Positions 27,811 through 36,948 of a stretch of 64,000 bases of DNA are shown here, in pieces; position 1 is the first letter of the stretch; the number at the start of each line of letters is the position of its first letter. Under the pieces are notes generated by a model. The model did no database searches and was not told the origin of the DNA. It saw nothing but the letters and a program-made list of their open reading frames with translations. The translations under genes were made by a program, and so were the position numbers. The DNA is from Alcanivorax sp. DP30 (GTDB lineage Bacteria; Pseudomonadota; Gammaproteobacteria; Pseudomonadales; Alcanivoracaceae): assembly GCF_009882945.1 (NCBI RefSeq), contig NZ_WTUY01000005.1, positions 289,816 through 353,815 of the forward strand, written 5' to 3'.

Positions 27811-28663
27811 TATTGTTTTCCCCCGGTGGTGTTACGCGCAGCAATCGTATGGTTCGGCCATCGGCGCTGAGTACAGTGAAGCGGTAGCCGTTCAGGTCCA
27901 CGCTTTCATCGCGCCCGGGTAGCCGCCCGAACTTCTGCATCACCAATCCCCCGATGGTGTCGAACTCTTCGTCGCTGAAGGTGCAATCAAAGTGTTCGTT
28001 GAAGTCGTCGATGGGCGTTAGCGCCTTGACGGTATATTCGTCGTTATCCAGATCCTTGATCAGGTAATCGTCGTCCTCGACATCATGTTCATCCTCGATT
28101 TCGCCGACGATCTGTTCCAGCACGTCTTCAATGGTGACAAGACCTGCAACCCCGCCGTATTCATTGACGACGATGGCCATATGGTTACGGCTGATGCGGA
28201 ATTCTCGCAGCAGTGAATCGAGACGTTTGGATTCCGGTACTACCATAGCGGAACGGATGTGATCCTTGATGGCAAAACGGTCCATACGGGCAGGATCGAG
28301 GATCAGCGGTAGCAGATCCTTGGCCAGCAGCACCCCAATGACTTCATCCGGATCGTCACCAAGCACCGGGAAGCGCGAGTGCGCACAGTCGATGATGGTG
28401 GGCAGGAAGTCGCGTGGGTCCGAGCTGGAGCGGATGCTGACCATCTGCGAGCGCGGAATCATGATTTCCCGCACTTGCATGTCGGCCACACAGATGGCCC
28501 CTTCAATGATGCCGAGGGTATCCCCGTCAATAACGTCGCTATCGCGCATGGAGCGAATCAATTCCAGTAATTCTGACCGGTCACCCGGTGTGGATGTGAA
28601 GAACTGGCCGACACGCTCCAACCAACTTCGGCTGGTACCGTTATCCGAATAATCGTCTGACAT
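27779..28663 (-). CDS. corC: CorC (YbeX) CBS-domain protein
   Basis: A 294-residue protein with tandem CBS domains (about 68-190, with MIPRSQMVSI and VVNEYGGVAGLVTIEDVLE) and a C-terminal CorC_HlyC domain (about 205-285, TIGGLVMQKFGRLPGR). It is linked to magnesium/cobalt efflux and, through YbeX, to ribosome maturation. It starts at the last base of ybeY (stop-start overlap) in the conserved ybeZ-ybeY-corC order. Confidence 0.94.
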   Translation of the reverse strand: MSDDYSDNGTSRSWLERVGQFFTSTPGDRSELLELIRSMRDSDVIDGDTLGIIEGAICVADMQVREIMIPRSQMVSIRSSSDPRDFLPTIIDCAHSRFPVLGDDPDEVIGVLLAKDLLPLILDPARMDRFAIKDHIRSAMVVPESKRLDSLLREFRISRNHMAIVVNEYGGVAGLVTIEDVLEQIVGEIEDEHDVEDDDYLIKDLDNDEYTVKALTPIDDFNEHFDCTFSDEEFDTIGGLVMQKFGRLPGRDESVDLNGYRFTVLSADGRTIRLLRVTPPGENNNEPTTEQTSD

Positions 28664-29172
28664 CAGGGGGCTTGCTCCATGGTGTTGTCTGTTGCCTCGG
28701 CATAGGGATCATCAAACCCCTGGTCTGCCATGGCACGAATTTCCAGTGTTTCCATCACGATGGCGTCATCATCGTCGATATGGTCATAGCCGAGCAGGTG
28801 CAGCACGCCATGGGTGACCATGTGTGCCCAGTGTGCCTGCAGGGTTTTGTTTTGTTCATTGGCTTCCTGGCGCACCACGCTGTCGCAGATGATGATATCC
28901 CCAAGCAGGGGCTCGACAGCATCAGCGGGTAAGCCTTCCGGCATTTCGAAGGGGAAAGACAGCACATTGGTGGGTTTGTCCTTGCCGCGATAATCCCGGT
29001 TCAGTTCGCGGATTTCGTCTTCGTCCACAATGCGCAGGGTGATGTCTCCCACCACGCCACCTGCCACCTGAACGGCATGGCGCGCCCACGCCGATAACTG
29101 GCCGTCGTCCGGGGCATCCGGGGCCTCAGTTGCCCATTGGATATCAACGCTGGGTATCGGTATCCCGTTCAT
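28663..29172 (-). CDS. ybeY: Endoribonuclease YbeY
   Basis: A 169-residue zinc-dependent endoribonuclease for 16S rRNA 3' end maturation and 70S quality control. The zinc-binding H-x3-H-x5-H motif is [11 protein letters not shown] (about 128-138), and the upstream [19 protein letters not shown] is the family core. The start lies inside the ybeZ 3' end (29-base overlap). The C-terminal tail after the zinc site is longer than in E. coli, by acidic residues only. Confidence 0.95.
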   Translation of the reverse strand: MNGIPIPSVDIQWATEAPDAPDDGQLSAWARHAVQVAGGVVGDITLRIVDEDEIRELNRDYRGKDKPTNVLSFPFEMPEGLPADAVEPLLGDIIICDSVVRQEANEQNKTLQAHWAHMVTHGVLHLLGYDHIDDDDAIVMETLEIRAMADQGFDDPYAEATDNTMEQAP

Positions 29173-30148
29173 GGCGGTCGTAGGCCTCTACAATACGTTG
29201 AACCAGCGGATGACGAACCACGTCCTTGCTGTCGAATTTAGTAACGCCAATGCCTTTTACGTCTTCCAGCACTTCCAGGGTGTTGACCAGCCCGGAGCGT
29301 TGGTGGCGGGGCAGGTCCACCTGGGTGACGTCGCCGGTGATCACGGCACGGGTGCCGAAACCAATCCGGGTCAGGAACATCTTCATCTGTTCCGGGGTGG
29401 TGTTCTGGGCTTCATCCAGAATCACGAAACTGTTGTTGAGGGTGCGGCCGCGCATGTAGGCCAGCGGGGCAACTTCGATGATCATGCGATCCATCAACTT
29501 GGCCACTTTTTCGAAGCCCAGCATTTCGTACAGGGCGTCGTAAAGCGGGCGCAGATACGGGTCAATCTTCTCTGCCAGATCCCCGGGCAGAAAACCCAGC
29601 TTCTCACCGGCTTCCACCGCGGGGCGCACCAGCAGGATGCGCTGCACTTCTGCCTTTTCCAGGGCGTCCACCGCGCAGGCTACCGCCAGCCAGGTCTTGC
29701 CAGTACCCGCCGGACCCACGCCGAAATTGATGTCGTATTTCTGCACGCTTTTGACGTATTCGCGTTGATGTGCGCCGCGGGGCTTGATCTTTACCCGGCG
29801 GGTGCGGATGACCACATCGTCAGAAGGGAAGGGCACGGTATTGTCGGCACTGGTGCCGGTGGCTTTTTCGGCCACACTGGATTGCTGCAGGTGCAGATGC
29901 ACCATTTCCGGCGTCAGTTCAGTGCCATCCAGAGTCTGCTCATAGAGTTCTGAAAGAATGGTCCCGGCAGCATCCACGAGATCTGCTTCACCAGACAAGT
30001 GAAACTGGTTACCGCGGTTGTGGATATCCACGTGCAGTCGGGTGGCTATCTGTTTGATGTGCTCGTCCAGATGGCCGCACAGACTGGCCAGGCGACGGGA
30101 ATCGTTGGGTTCTAGACGAATGTGCTGTGAAGCGAGTGGTGTGTCCAA
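29144..30148 (-). CDS. ybeZ: PhoH-like ATPase YbeZ
   Basis: A 334-residue PhoH family ATPase. The Walker A is GPAGTGKT (about 143-150) and the Walker B is FVILDEAQN (about 239-247). It partners YbeY in RNA metabolism, and the genes overlap. The only reasonable start in frame is TTG at 30148, with no strong Shine-Dalgarno; no ATG or GTG precedes the conserved [12 protein letters not shown]. Normally miaB lies directly upstream; here a lipoprotein gene and 0.3 kb of spacer intervene. Confidence 0.94.
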   Translation of the reverse strand: MDTPLASQHIRLEPNDSRRLASLCGHLDEHIKQIATRLHVDIHNRGNQFHLSGEADLVDAAGTILSELYEQTLDGTELTPEMVHLHLQQSSVAEKATGTSADNTVPFPSDDVVIRTRRVKIKPRGAHQREYVKSVQKYDINFGVGPAGTGKTWLAVACAVDALEKAEVQRILLVRPAVEAGEKLGFLPGDLAEKIDPYLRPLYDALYEMLGFEKVAKLMDRMIIEVAPLAYMRGRTLNNSFVILDEAQNTTPEQMKMFLTRIGFGTRAVITGDVTQVDLPRHQRSGLVNTLEVLEDVKGIGVTKFDSKDVVRHPLVQRIVEAYDRHERDTDTQR

Positions 30149-30464
30149 GATGGAAAAGGTGGCCCTGCGGGCTGTTGCAAAGGGTTTCAGAATACTCCGA
30201 AGGCGGGCTTCGGGGAAGTGAATTTGCTGTGTCGGATGATGGGCACCCTACCGCCGCAGACCACCAGGCTGCAAGAGGGGATGAATGACTGTCTGACAAG
30301 GAGGTCGAGGGGCCTTTTTGTGGCCTCTGGTTTGGTTACCCTTGAGCTACGAATCATTGCCGTTTGCTACATCTGACAGGCCCACTGTGCCGTAACTCTT
30401 CGGTGCACCAGTTTTTCTCCCCCTGGTGCCAATTCACGGACTCAATCAGATCAGGAGCGTCAAG
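30149..30464. other. Divergent region ybeZ / propeller lipoprotein
   Basis: A 316-base spacer with no gene. A GAGG-type stem around a TTTTTGT loop lies at about 30307-30327, and the trinucleotide-rich GTGCACC/GGTGCC pairs at about 30403-30430 can form a weak hairpin. AGGAG at 30452-30456 is the Shine-Dalgarno for the rightward gene. Promoter hexamers are not clear enough to call. Confidence 0.45.
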
Positions 30465-32507
30465 ATGAAGCGGGAATTACAGTGGTTGACGGGGTTTACA
30501 GTGGCAGCGACCCTGACAATGGCCGGGTGCGGCGGTAACGGCTCCAGTAACAGCAACAGACAGCCCTCGCCTCCCAGCGCCCGTTCGGCGCCTCTTCTGG
30601 TGGTCCATAACGGGACGGGGAACAAGGGGGTTATCGACCGTCTGGGACCCAATCTTGCTGTGGAGGCCAGTTTCCAGTCCGATGCCAATGAAGGCATCGT
30701 GCTTGACTTGCTGGGCAACCTGTATGGCGCCAGTGACATCACGGCGTCTCCCAGCCAGTTTCAGGTGGTCCATAAAGCCTCGTCTCGCCTGGATGGGGCC
30801 ATGAGCAATCTGGCACTGGATCGTGCCGTGGCTGCGCCGGGCTCCACCAATTTGAAGGGCATTGCCATTGCTCACCAGGCGGGGCTGCTTTTCGCCGCCA
30901 ACGTAGGTGGTAACAGCATCGAAGTGTATGGCACGGCAGCGGGGGGCAGTGCCACGCCGTTGGCGACTACCGCTCTGCCCGGCAATGCCTGGGATCTGGT
31001 CTACAACGAAAGCCAGGATCGCGCCTTCCTGGCCATGACCAATGGCACGGTGCTGGTGATCGATAACTATGTTGCCGGTGACTTTTCCGCCATGAACGCT
31101 CGCACCATTACCCCTGGCGATGGTATGACGGTCTCTAATATTCATGGCATTGCCTACCGGGCTGATATCGACACGCTGGTGGTGAGTGATGTGGGCGATG
31201 CCGGGGTGGCAGATGATGGCAAGATCTATGTGATTTCCAGCGCCAGCACTGCTGAGGGAATGGTGACGCCGGATCGCACCCTGGCTGGCCCGTCTACGTT
31301 GTTGGGCAATCCGGTAGACCTGATTCTGGAGGGGAACCGGGCCTTTATCGCTGAAAAATCCAATGATGCCATCCTGGTCTACAACAATATCTTTGTCGGC
31401 GAGTCCGGCGATGTGGCGCCGTCCCGGGTGGTGGACTCGGTGAAACCGGAATCCCTGGTCCGTGATGCCACGGTGCCTCTGGGCGAGGATGTGTCCGACA
31501 TTGATGACACCCGCATCGCCATTGACGGTGTGCTGGTAACCAGCAACCCGCCATTGATGGGCGAGCCGGATGTGGTGGTGCTGGATACGGCGCTTTCCGG
31601 TATTGCCCGCAGCTTCACGGTGGGTGAATCGCTGGAGAGTGTCAGCGTGAATCAGCTGGGTGATGTGTACTTGACTGCGGATGATGGCACCAATACCAAG
31701 GGGATACTGGCCGTGATCAACCGTCTCGGCGTGGCCCGGGACGGTGAGATGTTCTCGCTGAGTCGTGATCGCATGGTGAGCGGCTCTAACACCGGCCTGG
31801 TCAGCCCGAAAGGCTTCGATGTGGCCGACGGCTTGGGGCTGGTGCTGGTCACCGACAATGGCGACCCGGCAGTGAAGGTGTTTGGTGCCCAGGCTGGCGG
31901 CAACGTGGCGCCGTTGTACACGACCGCGCTAAGCGTAGCGCCATGGGATCTGGATTATGACCCGGACAGCGATACCCTCTATGTGGCTCTGGTGAATGGT
32001 ACCGTGGCGGTGTTCGAGGATTACAGTGTCGACCGCGGCACCGGTGGCCCCGACCGCACCATCACGCCAACCATCGGCGGCATGCCCGTGGCAGCACCCA
32101 CCAACCTCCATGGCATCGTCTACGTGGCGGACCGCAAGGCCCTGATCGTGTCTGATGTGGGCAGCGGTGCCAACCCCACTGACGGCAAGCTCTACGTGAT
32201 CGAAAAGGCTGACCGCGCCGACGGCAATACCCCGGTGGTGATCAGTATTGATGATGGCGACAACAATGCGGTGGGCAATACACAGCTGGGCAACCCGGTG
32301 GATATCGCCTGGGATGGCTCAAGCCTGTATGTGGCAGAGAAGTCCCAGAAGCAGGTGTTGCGTTTCGACAACCTGTTCAACAGTGCCGGTGGCGATGTGA
32401 CGCCGGATGCCAGCTTTGCCCAGAACAACCCGGAATCGGTGGTGTTGCTGCCGGACTATCTGGCGCCAGCGGGGGACAATGACGGGCTGTTGCAAAGCAA
32501 CCCGTAG
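30465..32507 (+). CDS. Secreted beta-propeller-like lipoprotein with internal duplication
   Basis: A 680-residue lipoprotein: signal peptide with lipobox MAGC (lipid on C22), a Ser/Asn-rich linker, then two homologous halves (about 46-331 and 404-661). Each half repeats VVGNSIEVYG/VKVFGAQAGG, AWDLVYN/PWDLDYD, NLHGIxYxAD and VSDVG-DGKxYVI blocks, as in NHL or YncE-like propellers. The family is not recognised by name. Its gene lies between miaB and ybeZ on the opposite strand. A surface binding or scaffolding role is inference. The frame is open to 30426, but AGGAG fixes the ATG at 30465. Confidence 0.75.
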   Translation: MKRELQWLTGFTVAATLTMAGCGGNGSSNSNRQPSPPSARSAPLLVVHNGTGNKGVIDRLGPNLAVEASFQSDANEGIVLDLLGNLYGASDITASPSQFQVVHKASSRLDGAMSNLALDRAVAAPGSTNLKGIAIAHQAGLLFAANVGGNSIEVYGTAAGGSATPLATTALPGNAWDLVYNESQDRAFLAMTNGTVLVIDNYVAGDFSAMNARTITPGDGMTVSNIHGIAYRADIDTLVVSDVGDAGVADDGKIYVISSASTAEGMVTPDRTLAGPSTLLGNPVDLILEGNRAFIAEKSNDAILVYNNIFVGESGDVAPSRVVDSVKPESLVRDATVPLGEDVSDIDDTRIAIDGVLVTSNPPLMGEPDVVVLDTALSGIARSFTVGESLESVSVNQLGDVYLTADDGTNTKGILAVINRLGVARDGEMFSLSRDRMVSGSNTGLVSPKGFDVADGLGLVLVTDNGDPAVKVFGAQAGGNVAPLYTTALSVAPWDLDYDPDSDTLYVALVNGTVAVFEDYSVDRGTGGPDRTITPTIGGMPVAAPTNLHGIVYVADRKALIVSDVGSGANPTDGKLYVIEKADRADGNTPVVISIDDGDNNAVGNTQLGNPVDIAWDGSSLYVAEKSQKQVLRFDNLFNSAGGDVTPDASFAQNNPESVVLLPDYLAPAGDNDGLLQSNP

Positions 32508-32528
32508 TTAGCCTGAACCAAGACAGTC

Positions 32529-32554
32529 GCAATCCGGGCGTTTAGCCCGGGTTG
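32529..32554. terminator. Hairpin between converging propeller gene and miaB
   Basis: GCAATCCGGGC pairs with GCCCGGGTTGC around a GTT(TA) loop, with one wobble mismatch. It overlaps the miaB stop codon. There is no T-run, so it may be a weak terminator or a pause for both transcripts. Confidence 0.5.
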
Positions 32555-33879
32555 CGCGGATCACTGCCCAACAGTGAATTGCTGTAGGCCTCGGCGATGG
32601 TTACATCCACAAACTTGCCGATCAGGTCGGTATCGTCACAGCGGAAGTTTACTACCCGGTTATTCTCGGTACGGCCTTTGAGTTGGCCGGGGTCCTTCTT
32701 GGAAAAACCGTCCACCAGAATGCGCTGGGTGCTGCCCACCATCTTGCGGGAGATGTCCTGGGCGTTCTGGTTGATGCGTTGTTGCAGAATGGCCAGACGC
32801 TGCTTCTTTACCTCCATGGGCACATCATCGGGCAAGTCTGCTGCCGGAGTGCCGGGGCGGGCGCTGTAGATGAAGCTGAAGGACATGTCGAAGCCAATCT
32901 CGTGGATCAGATCCATAGTGTCTTCGAAGTCCCGGTCGGTCTCTCCTGGAAAACCGATGATAAAATCAGAGCTGAAGGAAATGTCCGGGCGAATACGCTT
33001 GAGCTTGCGCAACTTGCTCTTGTATTCCAGCACCATGTGATTGCGCTTCATCATTGCCAGAATGCGATCGGAACCGGATTGCACAGGCAGGTGCAGGTGG
33101 CTGACCAGCTCCGGCACTTCTTCGTATACCTGAATCAGGGCATCGGAAAATTCCACCGGGTGGCTGGTGGTGTAGCGGATACGGTCGATGCCGTCGATAT
33201 CCCGGATCAGCAGAATCAGGTCGGCCAGGTCGAGGGTTTCGCCACTGGCGCCCTTGCCCTGATAGGCATTGACGTTCTGCCCCAGAAGGTTGACCTCACG
33301 CACGCCCATTTCCGCCAGATGCTCGATTTCCGCCAGCACCGGCTGCACCGGGCGGCTGACTTCCTCGCCACGGGTGTACGGCACCACGCAGAAGGTGCAG
33401 TACTTGGAGCAGCCTTCCATGATGGAGACAAAGGCGGATGGGCCGTCGACGCTGGGTTCAGGCAGGTTGTCGAACTTTTCGATCTCCGGGAAGGTCACAT
33501 CAATGGCCAGCTCCCTGGTGCTGGCGGCCTGGGTGATCAGGCCGGGCAGGCGATGCAGGGTCTGGGGACCGAAGACCACATCCACATAAGGGGCCCGCTC
33601 GCGGATGGCGTCCCCTTCCTGGCTGGCCACGCAGCCGCCCACGCCGATAATCATGTCGGGGTTGGCGTCTTTGAGCTTTTTCCAGCGACCCAGCTGGTGA
33701 AAGACCTTTTCCTGGGCCTTTTCACGGATCGAACAGGTGTTGAGCAGCAGGACATCCGCTTCATCGGGGTTGTCGGTCTGCTCAAGGCCGTGGCTGGATT
33801 CGAGCAAATCCACCATGCGGGTGGAATCGTACTCGTTCATCTGGCAGCCATGGGTCTGGATAAACAGCTTGCGTGCCAA
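32542..33879 (-). CDS. miaB: tRNA-2-methylthio-N6-dimethylallyladenosine synthase MiaB (TTG start)
   Basis: A 445-residue radical-SAM methylthiotransferase modifying A37 of tRNAs that read UNN codons. It has an N-terminal UPF0004 domain ([11 protein letters not shown], Cys near 11 and later [11 protein letters not shown]), the radical SAM cluster motif [12 protein letters not shown] (near 155-165) and a C-terminal TRAM domain. The start is TTG at 33879 after GGAGG six bases upstream; no ATG fits the frame. A 9-base hairpin (33901-33923) lies just upstream. In related genomes ybeZ follows miaB directly. Confidence 0.97.
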   Translation of the reverse strand: MARKLFIQTHGCQMNEYDSTRMVDLLESSHGLEQTDNPDEADVLLLNTCSIREKAQEKVFHQLGRWKKLKDANPDMIIGVGGCVASQEGDAIRERAPYVDVVFGPQTLHRLPGLITQAASTRELAIDVTFPEIEKFDNLPEPSVDGPSAFVSIMEGCSKYCTFCVVPYTRGEEVSRPVQPVLAEIEHLAEMGVREVNLLGQNVNAYQGKGASGETLDLADLILLIRDIDGIDRIRYTTSHPVEFSDALIQVYEEVPELVSHLHLPVQSGSDRILAMMKRNHMVLEYKSKLRKLKRIRPDISFSSDFIIGFPGETDRDFEDTMDLIHEIGFDMSFSFIYSARPGTPAADLPDDVPMEVKKQRLAILQQRINQNAQDISRKMVGSTQRILVDGFSKKDPGQLKGRTENNRVVNFRCDDTDLIGKFVDVTIAEAYSNSLLGSDPRNPG

Positions 33880-33900
33880 GGGGCACCTCCATCAATGGGC

Positions 33901-33923
33901 GGCAAGGCCTGTTTGGCCTTGCC
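33901..33923 (-). promoter_or_regulatory. Perfect hairpin in miaB leader
   Basis: GGCAAGGCC and GGCCTTGCC form a perfect nine-base stem with a five-base loop, about 20 bases upstream of the miaB TTG and close to its Shine-Dalgarno. Such a structure in the 5' leader could restrain translation or stabilise the message. Confidence 0.5.
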
Positions 33924-33975
33924 TAACCGCTGAATCGCGTCAAAATGGGCGCGGATTATACCAACCGGAGCGATC

Positions 33976-34557
33976 ATGCGAAAACTGCCGTACATCCTGC
34001 CATTTCTGCTCATGCTTCTATTGGCCGGATGTGACAAACCGGAAAGTGATTTGCCGGTAAATACACGTCTGGGCGGTGAGTTTACGCTTACCGACCATAA
34101 TGGCGAGCCTTTCAGTGATTCCGATTTGAAAGGGCAGGTATCGATACTGTTCTTCGGCTATACCCATTGCCCGGATATTTGTCCGGCAGTACTGGCGCGG
34201 GTGGCCCAGGTGTACCGGACCCTGGATGAAGCCGGTCTTGCAGGCCAGGTCCAGCCCGTGTTCGTCACCTTTGATCCGCAAAGGGATACGGCTGCACACC
34301 TGAGGGAATACCTGCCCTGGTTCAAGGCGGACATGATCGGACTCACCGGCTCCCTGGACGAGATTCGCCAGGTGGCGGAACAGTTCGGAGTGGTATTCAT
34401 TAAAGGTGAAGAGACCAAAGGGGATGAGGGGGCTGGCTATCTCTTTACCCACAGTGACTATATCTACCTGCTGGATGATCAGGCGCGGGTGCGCAAGCTG
34501 TATCCGGCGGATTTCAATATTGATGAGGTGGCAAGTGATGTGGAAAGTCTTCTCTAG
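33976..34557 (+). CDS. SCO1/SenC copper-delivery lipoprotein
   Basis: A 193-residue thioredoxin-fold lipoprotein (lipobox LAGC, lipid on C19). The copper site is C65-x3-C69 in GYTHCPDICP with H159 in LFTHSDYIYL. SCO proteins insert copper into the CuA centre of cytochrome oxidase. The downstream PCuAC gene overlaps its end by 20 bases, and the two proteins are known to hand copper to one another. The ctaA-ctaB oxidase genes lie 27 kb away in this window. Confidence 0.93.
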   Translation: MRKLPYILPFLLMLLLAGCDKPESDLPVNTRLGGEFTLTDHNGEPFSDSDLKGQVSILFFGYTHCPDICPAVLARVAQVYRTLDEAGLAGQVQPVFVTFDPQRDTAAHLREYLPWFKADMIGLTGSLDEIRQVAEQFGVVFIKGEETKGDEGAGYLFTHSDYIYLLDDQARVRKLYPADFNIDEVASDVESLL

Positions 34558-34984
34558 AGTGACGGGTGTGGGCCTGGCAATGCTGCTGGCGGGCAACGCG
34601 CAGGCTGATCTGGTGCTTAGTGATGCCTGGTTGCGTGCGGTGCCGCCGGTTTCGCCGACCATGGCAGGCTATGTCACGGTGACCAATAACGGAGAAACGC
34701 CGGCGATTATTACCGGGGCGCATACCGAAATTGCCGGGCATGTGATGCTCCATGACATGGCCACGCAGAAAGACGGTACTCGCAAGATGCGCCATCTTTC
34801 CCGGGTGGAGATTCCGCCGGGAGAGAGCGTCTCTTTTGCGCCGGCGGGCATACACTTGATGTTGATGCATCTGTCCCGGGTGCCAGTGGAAGGGGAAAGC
34901 GTGTCCATTTGTATCGAGCAGGGCCCGGAAAGCGCTGTATGCAGTGATTTTCAAGTGAGCAGGACGTCCCCTTTTGACGCTTGA
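34538..34984 (+). CDS. PCuAC-type periplasmic copper chaperone
   Basis: A 148-residue periplasmic protein with a type I signal peptide ending AQA (near 23). It contains the H-M-x10-M-x21-H-x-M type copper motif: HDM at about 75, a later M in TRKMRHL, and HLML with M after GIHL. PCuAC loads Cu(I) onto SCO or directly onto the CuA site. The ATG at 34538 lies inside the sco 3' end; the open frame further left is only shadow coding. Confidence 0.9.
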   Translation: MWKVFSRVTGVGLAMLLAGNAQADLVLSDAWLRAVPPVSPTMAGYVTVTNNGETPAIITGAHTEIAGHVMLHDMATQKDGTRKMRHLSRVEIPPGESVSFAPAGIHLMLMHLSRVPVEGESVSICIEQGPESAVCSDFQVSRTSPFDA

Positions 34985-35031
34985 TGTGTCCACAAAGATC
35001 CGCATAATGTCACCCGTTTGTCGTATTTCTT

Positions 35032-35037
35032 TATAAT
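35032..35037 (+). promoter_or_regulatory. Candidate -10 element for porin gene
   Basis: A consensus TATAAT lies 27 bases upstream of the porin start, in an AT-rich stretch. No good -35 hexamer sits at the expected distance, so an activator may be needed if this is used. Confidence 0.35.
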
Positions 35038-35064
35038 GAAAACGACGTAGAAGATGGGGCGATC

Positions 35065-36291
35065 ATGAAAAGAACCATATCAGCCGCGCTGATGCTGGCG
35101 CTGGGCACGGGTCCGGCCTTGGCGGAAACGGCGGACAATAATATCGAGCAACAGCTCAAAGAGTATGAGCAGCGTTTGCAGCGCCTGGAGCAACAGGAGC
35201 TGGACGGAGCCATCAACGAAGAACAGCGAATTACCATCAACGGTTTCCTGTCAGCCGGTATGAGTCAGGCTGATGCCCCGACTGAGACTGGCAATGCGTC
35301 CTACGTGGATGGTTCCGGCAAAGACTGGAGCCATGACTCTCTCACCCGTGCCGGGGTCCAGTTCAACGCCAAGATCAACGAAAAGGCGCAGGCAGTGGTT
35401 CAGCTGTTTGCCTCTGGCGAGGACGATTTCGATGCTGAAATCCAGTGGGGGTATCTGGATTACGAGATTACCGAGTCTGTCAGTGCCAAGGCCGGTCGAA
35501 TCGTTGCGCCTTTCTACATGCATTCCCAGTACGTGGATGTGGGGTATGCCTACCCTTGGGTGACCCCTCCGGCAGAGGTGTATCTGCTGGCACCGGTTAA
35601 AACCATGGAAGGGATGGAGCTTGCCTGGTCCTTCGCCACTGGCCCCGTGTTCCATCGCGTTTCCGGTTTTTGGGGCTCCAGCACCGTTGATGGCGGTGCC
35701 CGTACGAGCAATGCGCAATTTCAGGCCGACGACCTCAGTGGCATCAATCTGACTAGCCGCTGGAATGACTGGACCTTCCGTGCGGCCTATTCCGGTGCCT
35801 CTGTCACCGTGCCGCAGGATGACCTGGATATGTTGATCCCGGCTACAGCTCTGGGATTGAGCATTGACGATGTTTACACCTACTTTGCCGGGGCCGGACT
35901 GCAGTTTGACAACGGCAGCTGGTTCTTCGCCACGGAAGTGGCACAGCTGAGCTTCGGCAACTGGTATCCCTCCAGTGAAAGCGGTTATGTCACCGCGGGG
36001 AAATATCTGGGCAAATGGATGCCGTTGGTGACCTGGGCAGCGGTCTACCCCAAGAAACTGGATGATGATCTGCCGCAAGCCTTGAATGATGGTCTTGCTG
36101 AGCGCCAGAAGAGCTGGACGGGGGGGCTGCGATATTCGTTGACCGATTCCATAGCCCTGAAAGGGGAATATAGCTATTACTACGATTTCGCAGAGGAAGA
36201 CGTGAGCACCACCGGCTTCTTCGTAACCGATAGTCCGCTGAAAGACGACCATGCATCCGTGGTTCGCCTGTCTGTCGATCTGGTTTTTTAA
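35065..36291 (+). CDS. Outer-membrane porin-like protein with N-terminal coiled coil
   Basis: A 408-residue beta-barrel protein. After a signal peptide (cut near 21, ALA) comes a short glutamine/glutamate-rich coiled coil (about 24-55: EQQLKEYEQRLQRLEQQ), then alternating strands ending with a C-terminal aromatic (VDLVF), the barrel signature. It resembles OprP/DcaP-type porins in layout. Directly downstream (13 bases) is a short phosphate-binding-like protein, which suggests uptake of phosphate or another anion. Substrate is not shown. Confidence 0.8.
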   Translation: MKRTISAALMLALGTGPALAETADNNIEQQLKEYEQRLQRLEQQELDGAINEEQRITINGFLSAGMSQADAPTETGNASYVDGSGKDWSHDSLTRAGVQFNAKINEKAQAVVQLFASGEDDFDAEIQWGYLDYEITESVSAKAGRIVAPFYMHSQYVDVGYAYPWVTPPAEVYLLAPVKTMEGMELAWSFATGPVFHRVSGFWGSSTVDGGARTSNAQFQADDLSGINLTSRWNDWTFRAAYSGASVTVPQDDLDMLIPATALGLSIDDVYTYFAGAGLQFDNGSWFFATEVAQLSFGNWYPSSESGYVTAGKYLGKWMPLVTWAAVYPKKLDDDLPQALNDGLAERQKSWTGGLRYSLTDSIALKGEYSYYYDFAEEDVSTTGFFVTDSPLKDDHASVVRLSVDLVF

Positions 36292-36303
36292 AGGGGAATT
36301 ACG

Positions 36304-36726
36304 GTGAAGAAAGGATTGTTAGCCAGTTTCCTGATTGCAGTCGGAGTCTTATTTGGCGGGGTTGCACTAGCCGGTCCGGTAGTCGTGGTCAGTGCCGACA
36401 GCACGATTGGCACCCTGTCCAAAAGCCAGGTCCGACAGTTGTTCAATGGCCAGTTGCGACGGGTATCCGGCGTGGCCGTCAAGCCGCTTGATTTGCCCGG
36501 TGGCGGGGCAACCCGTGATGACTTTTACAGACAAGTGATTGGCAAGTCAGCGGAGCAGATGAAAAGTTACTGGGCCAGGATGATCTTCACTGGCCGAGGC
36601 ATGCCGCCCCGGGAAGTCTCCAGCGAGCGCGAGCTGGGGATGCTGGTAATCAGTGATCCTGCGTTTGTCGGCTATCTGGAAGAAACCCGGGTGCCATCGG
36701 GTATGAAGGTGGTGTATCGCCCTTGA
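36304..36726 (+). CDS. Short PstS-like periplasmic substrate-binding domain protein
   Basis: A 140-residue exported protein (signal peptide to about 23) carrying half of a phosphate-type binding fold: STIGTLSKSQVRQLFNGQ and GGGATRDDFYRQV are typical of PstS-like periplasmic proteins. Full PstS is about 330 residues, so this is a single-lobe version, a known small group often next to porins or sensor kinases. GTG start with GGGG nine bases upstream. It is probably cotranscribed with the porin. Confidence 0.78.
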   Translation: MKKGLLASFLIAVGVLFGGVALAGPVVVVSADSTIGTLSKSQVRQLFNGQLRRVSGVAVKPLDLPGGGATRDDFYRQVIGKSAEQMKSYWARMIFTGRGMPPREVSSERELGMLVISDPAFVGYLEETRVPSGMKVVYRP

Positions 36727-36948
36727 ATAAGGAGTAGCCCGGCTTAACACCGCCGCGCTTTGCGGGCTGATGCTCCAGGGCCGGTGGTGCTAGGTGAGTG
36801 TCGGGTGGCGAAGGATTCAATAAACGGGGGCATGTCAGCACTGCCGGGTTCCGTCCTTTGAAACTCGAAACTCCCTCTCGCTATTTCCTACTCTGAAATC
36901 AGTGATTGTCCACTGTCTCCTCCGCCAGTCAGACCCTAAACTGTGGTC

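Noticed and set aside
36727-36948. A terminator after the PstS-like gene
   Set aside because: Short pairs (AGCCCG with CGGGCT) are separated by a long loop and lack a T-run, so I do not call one.
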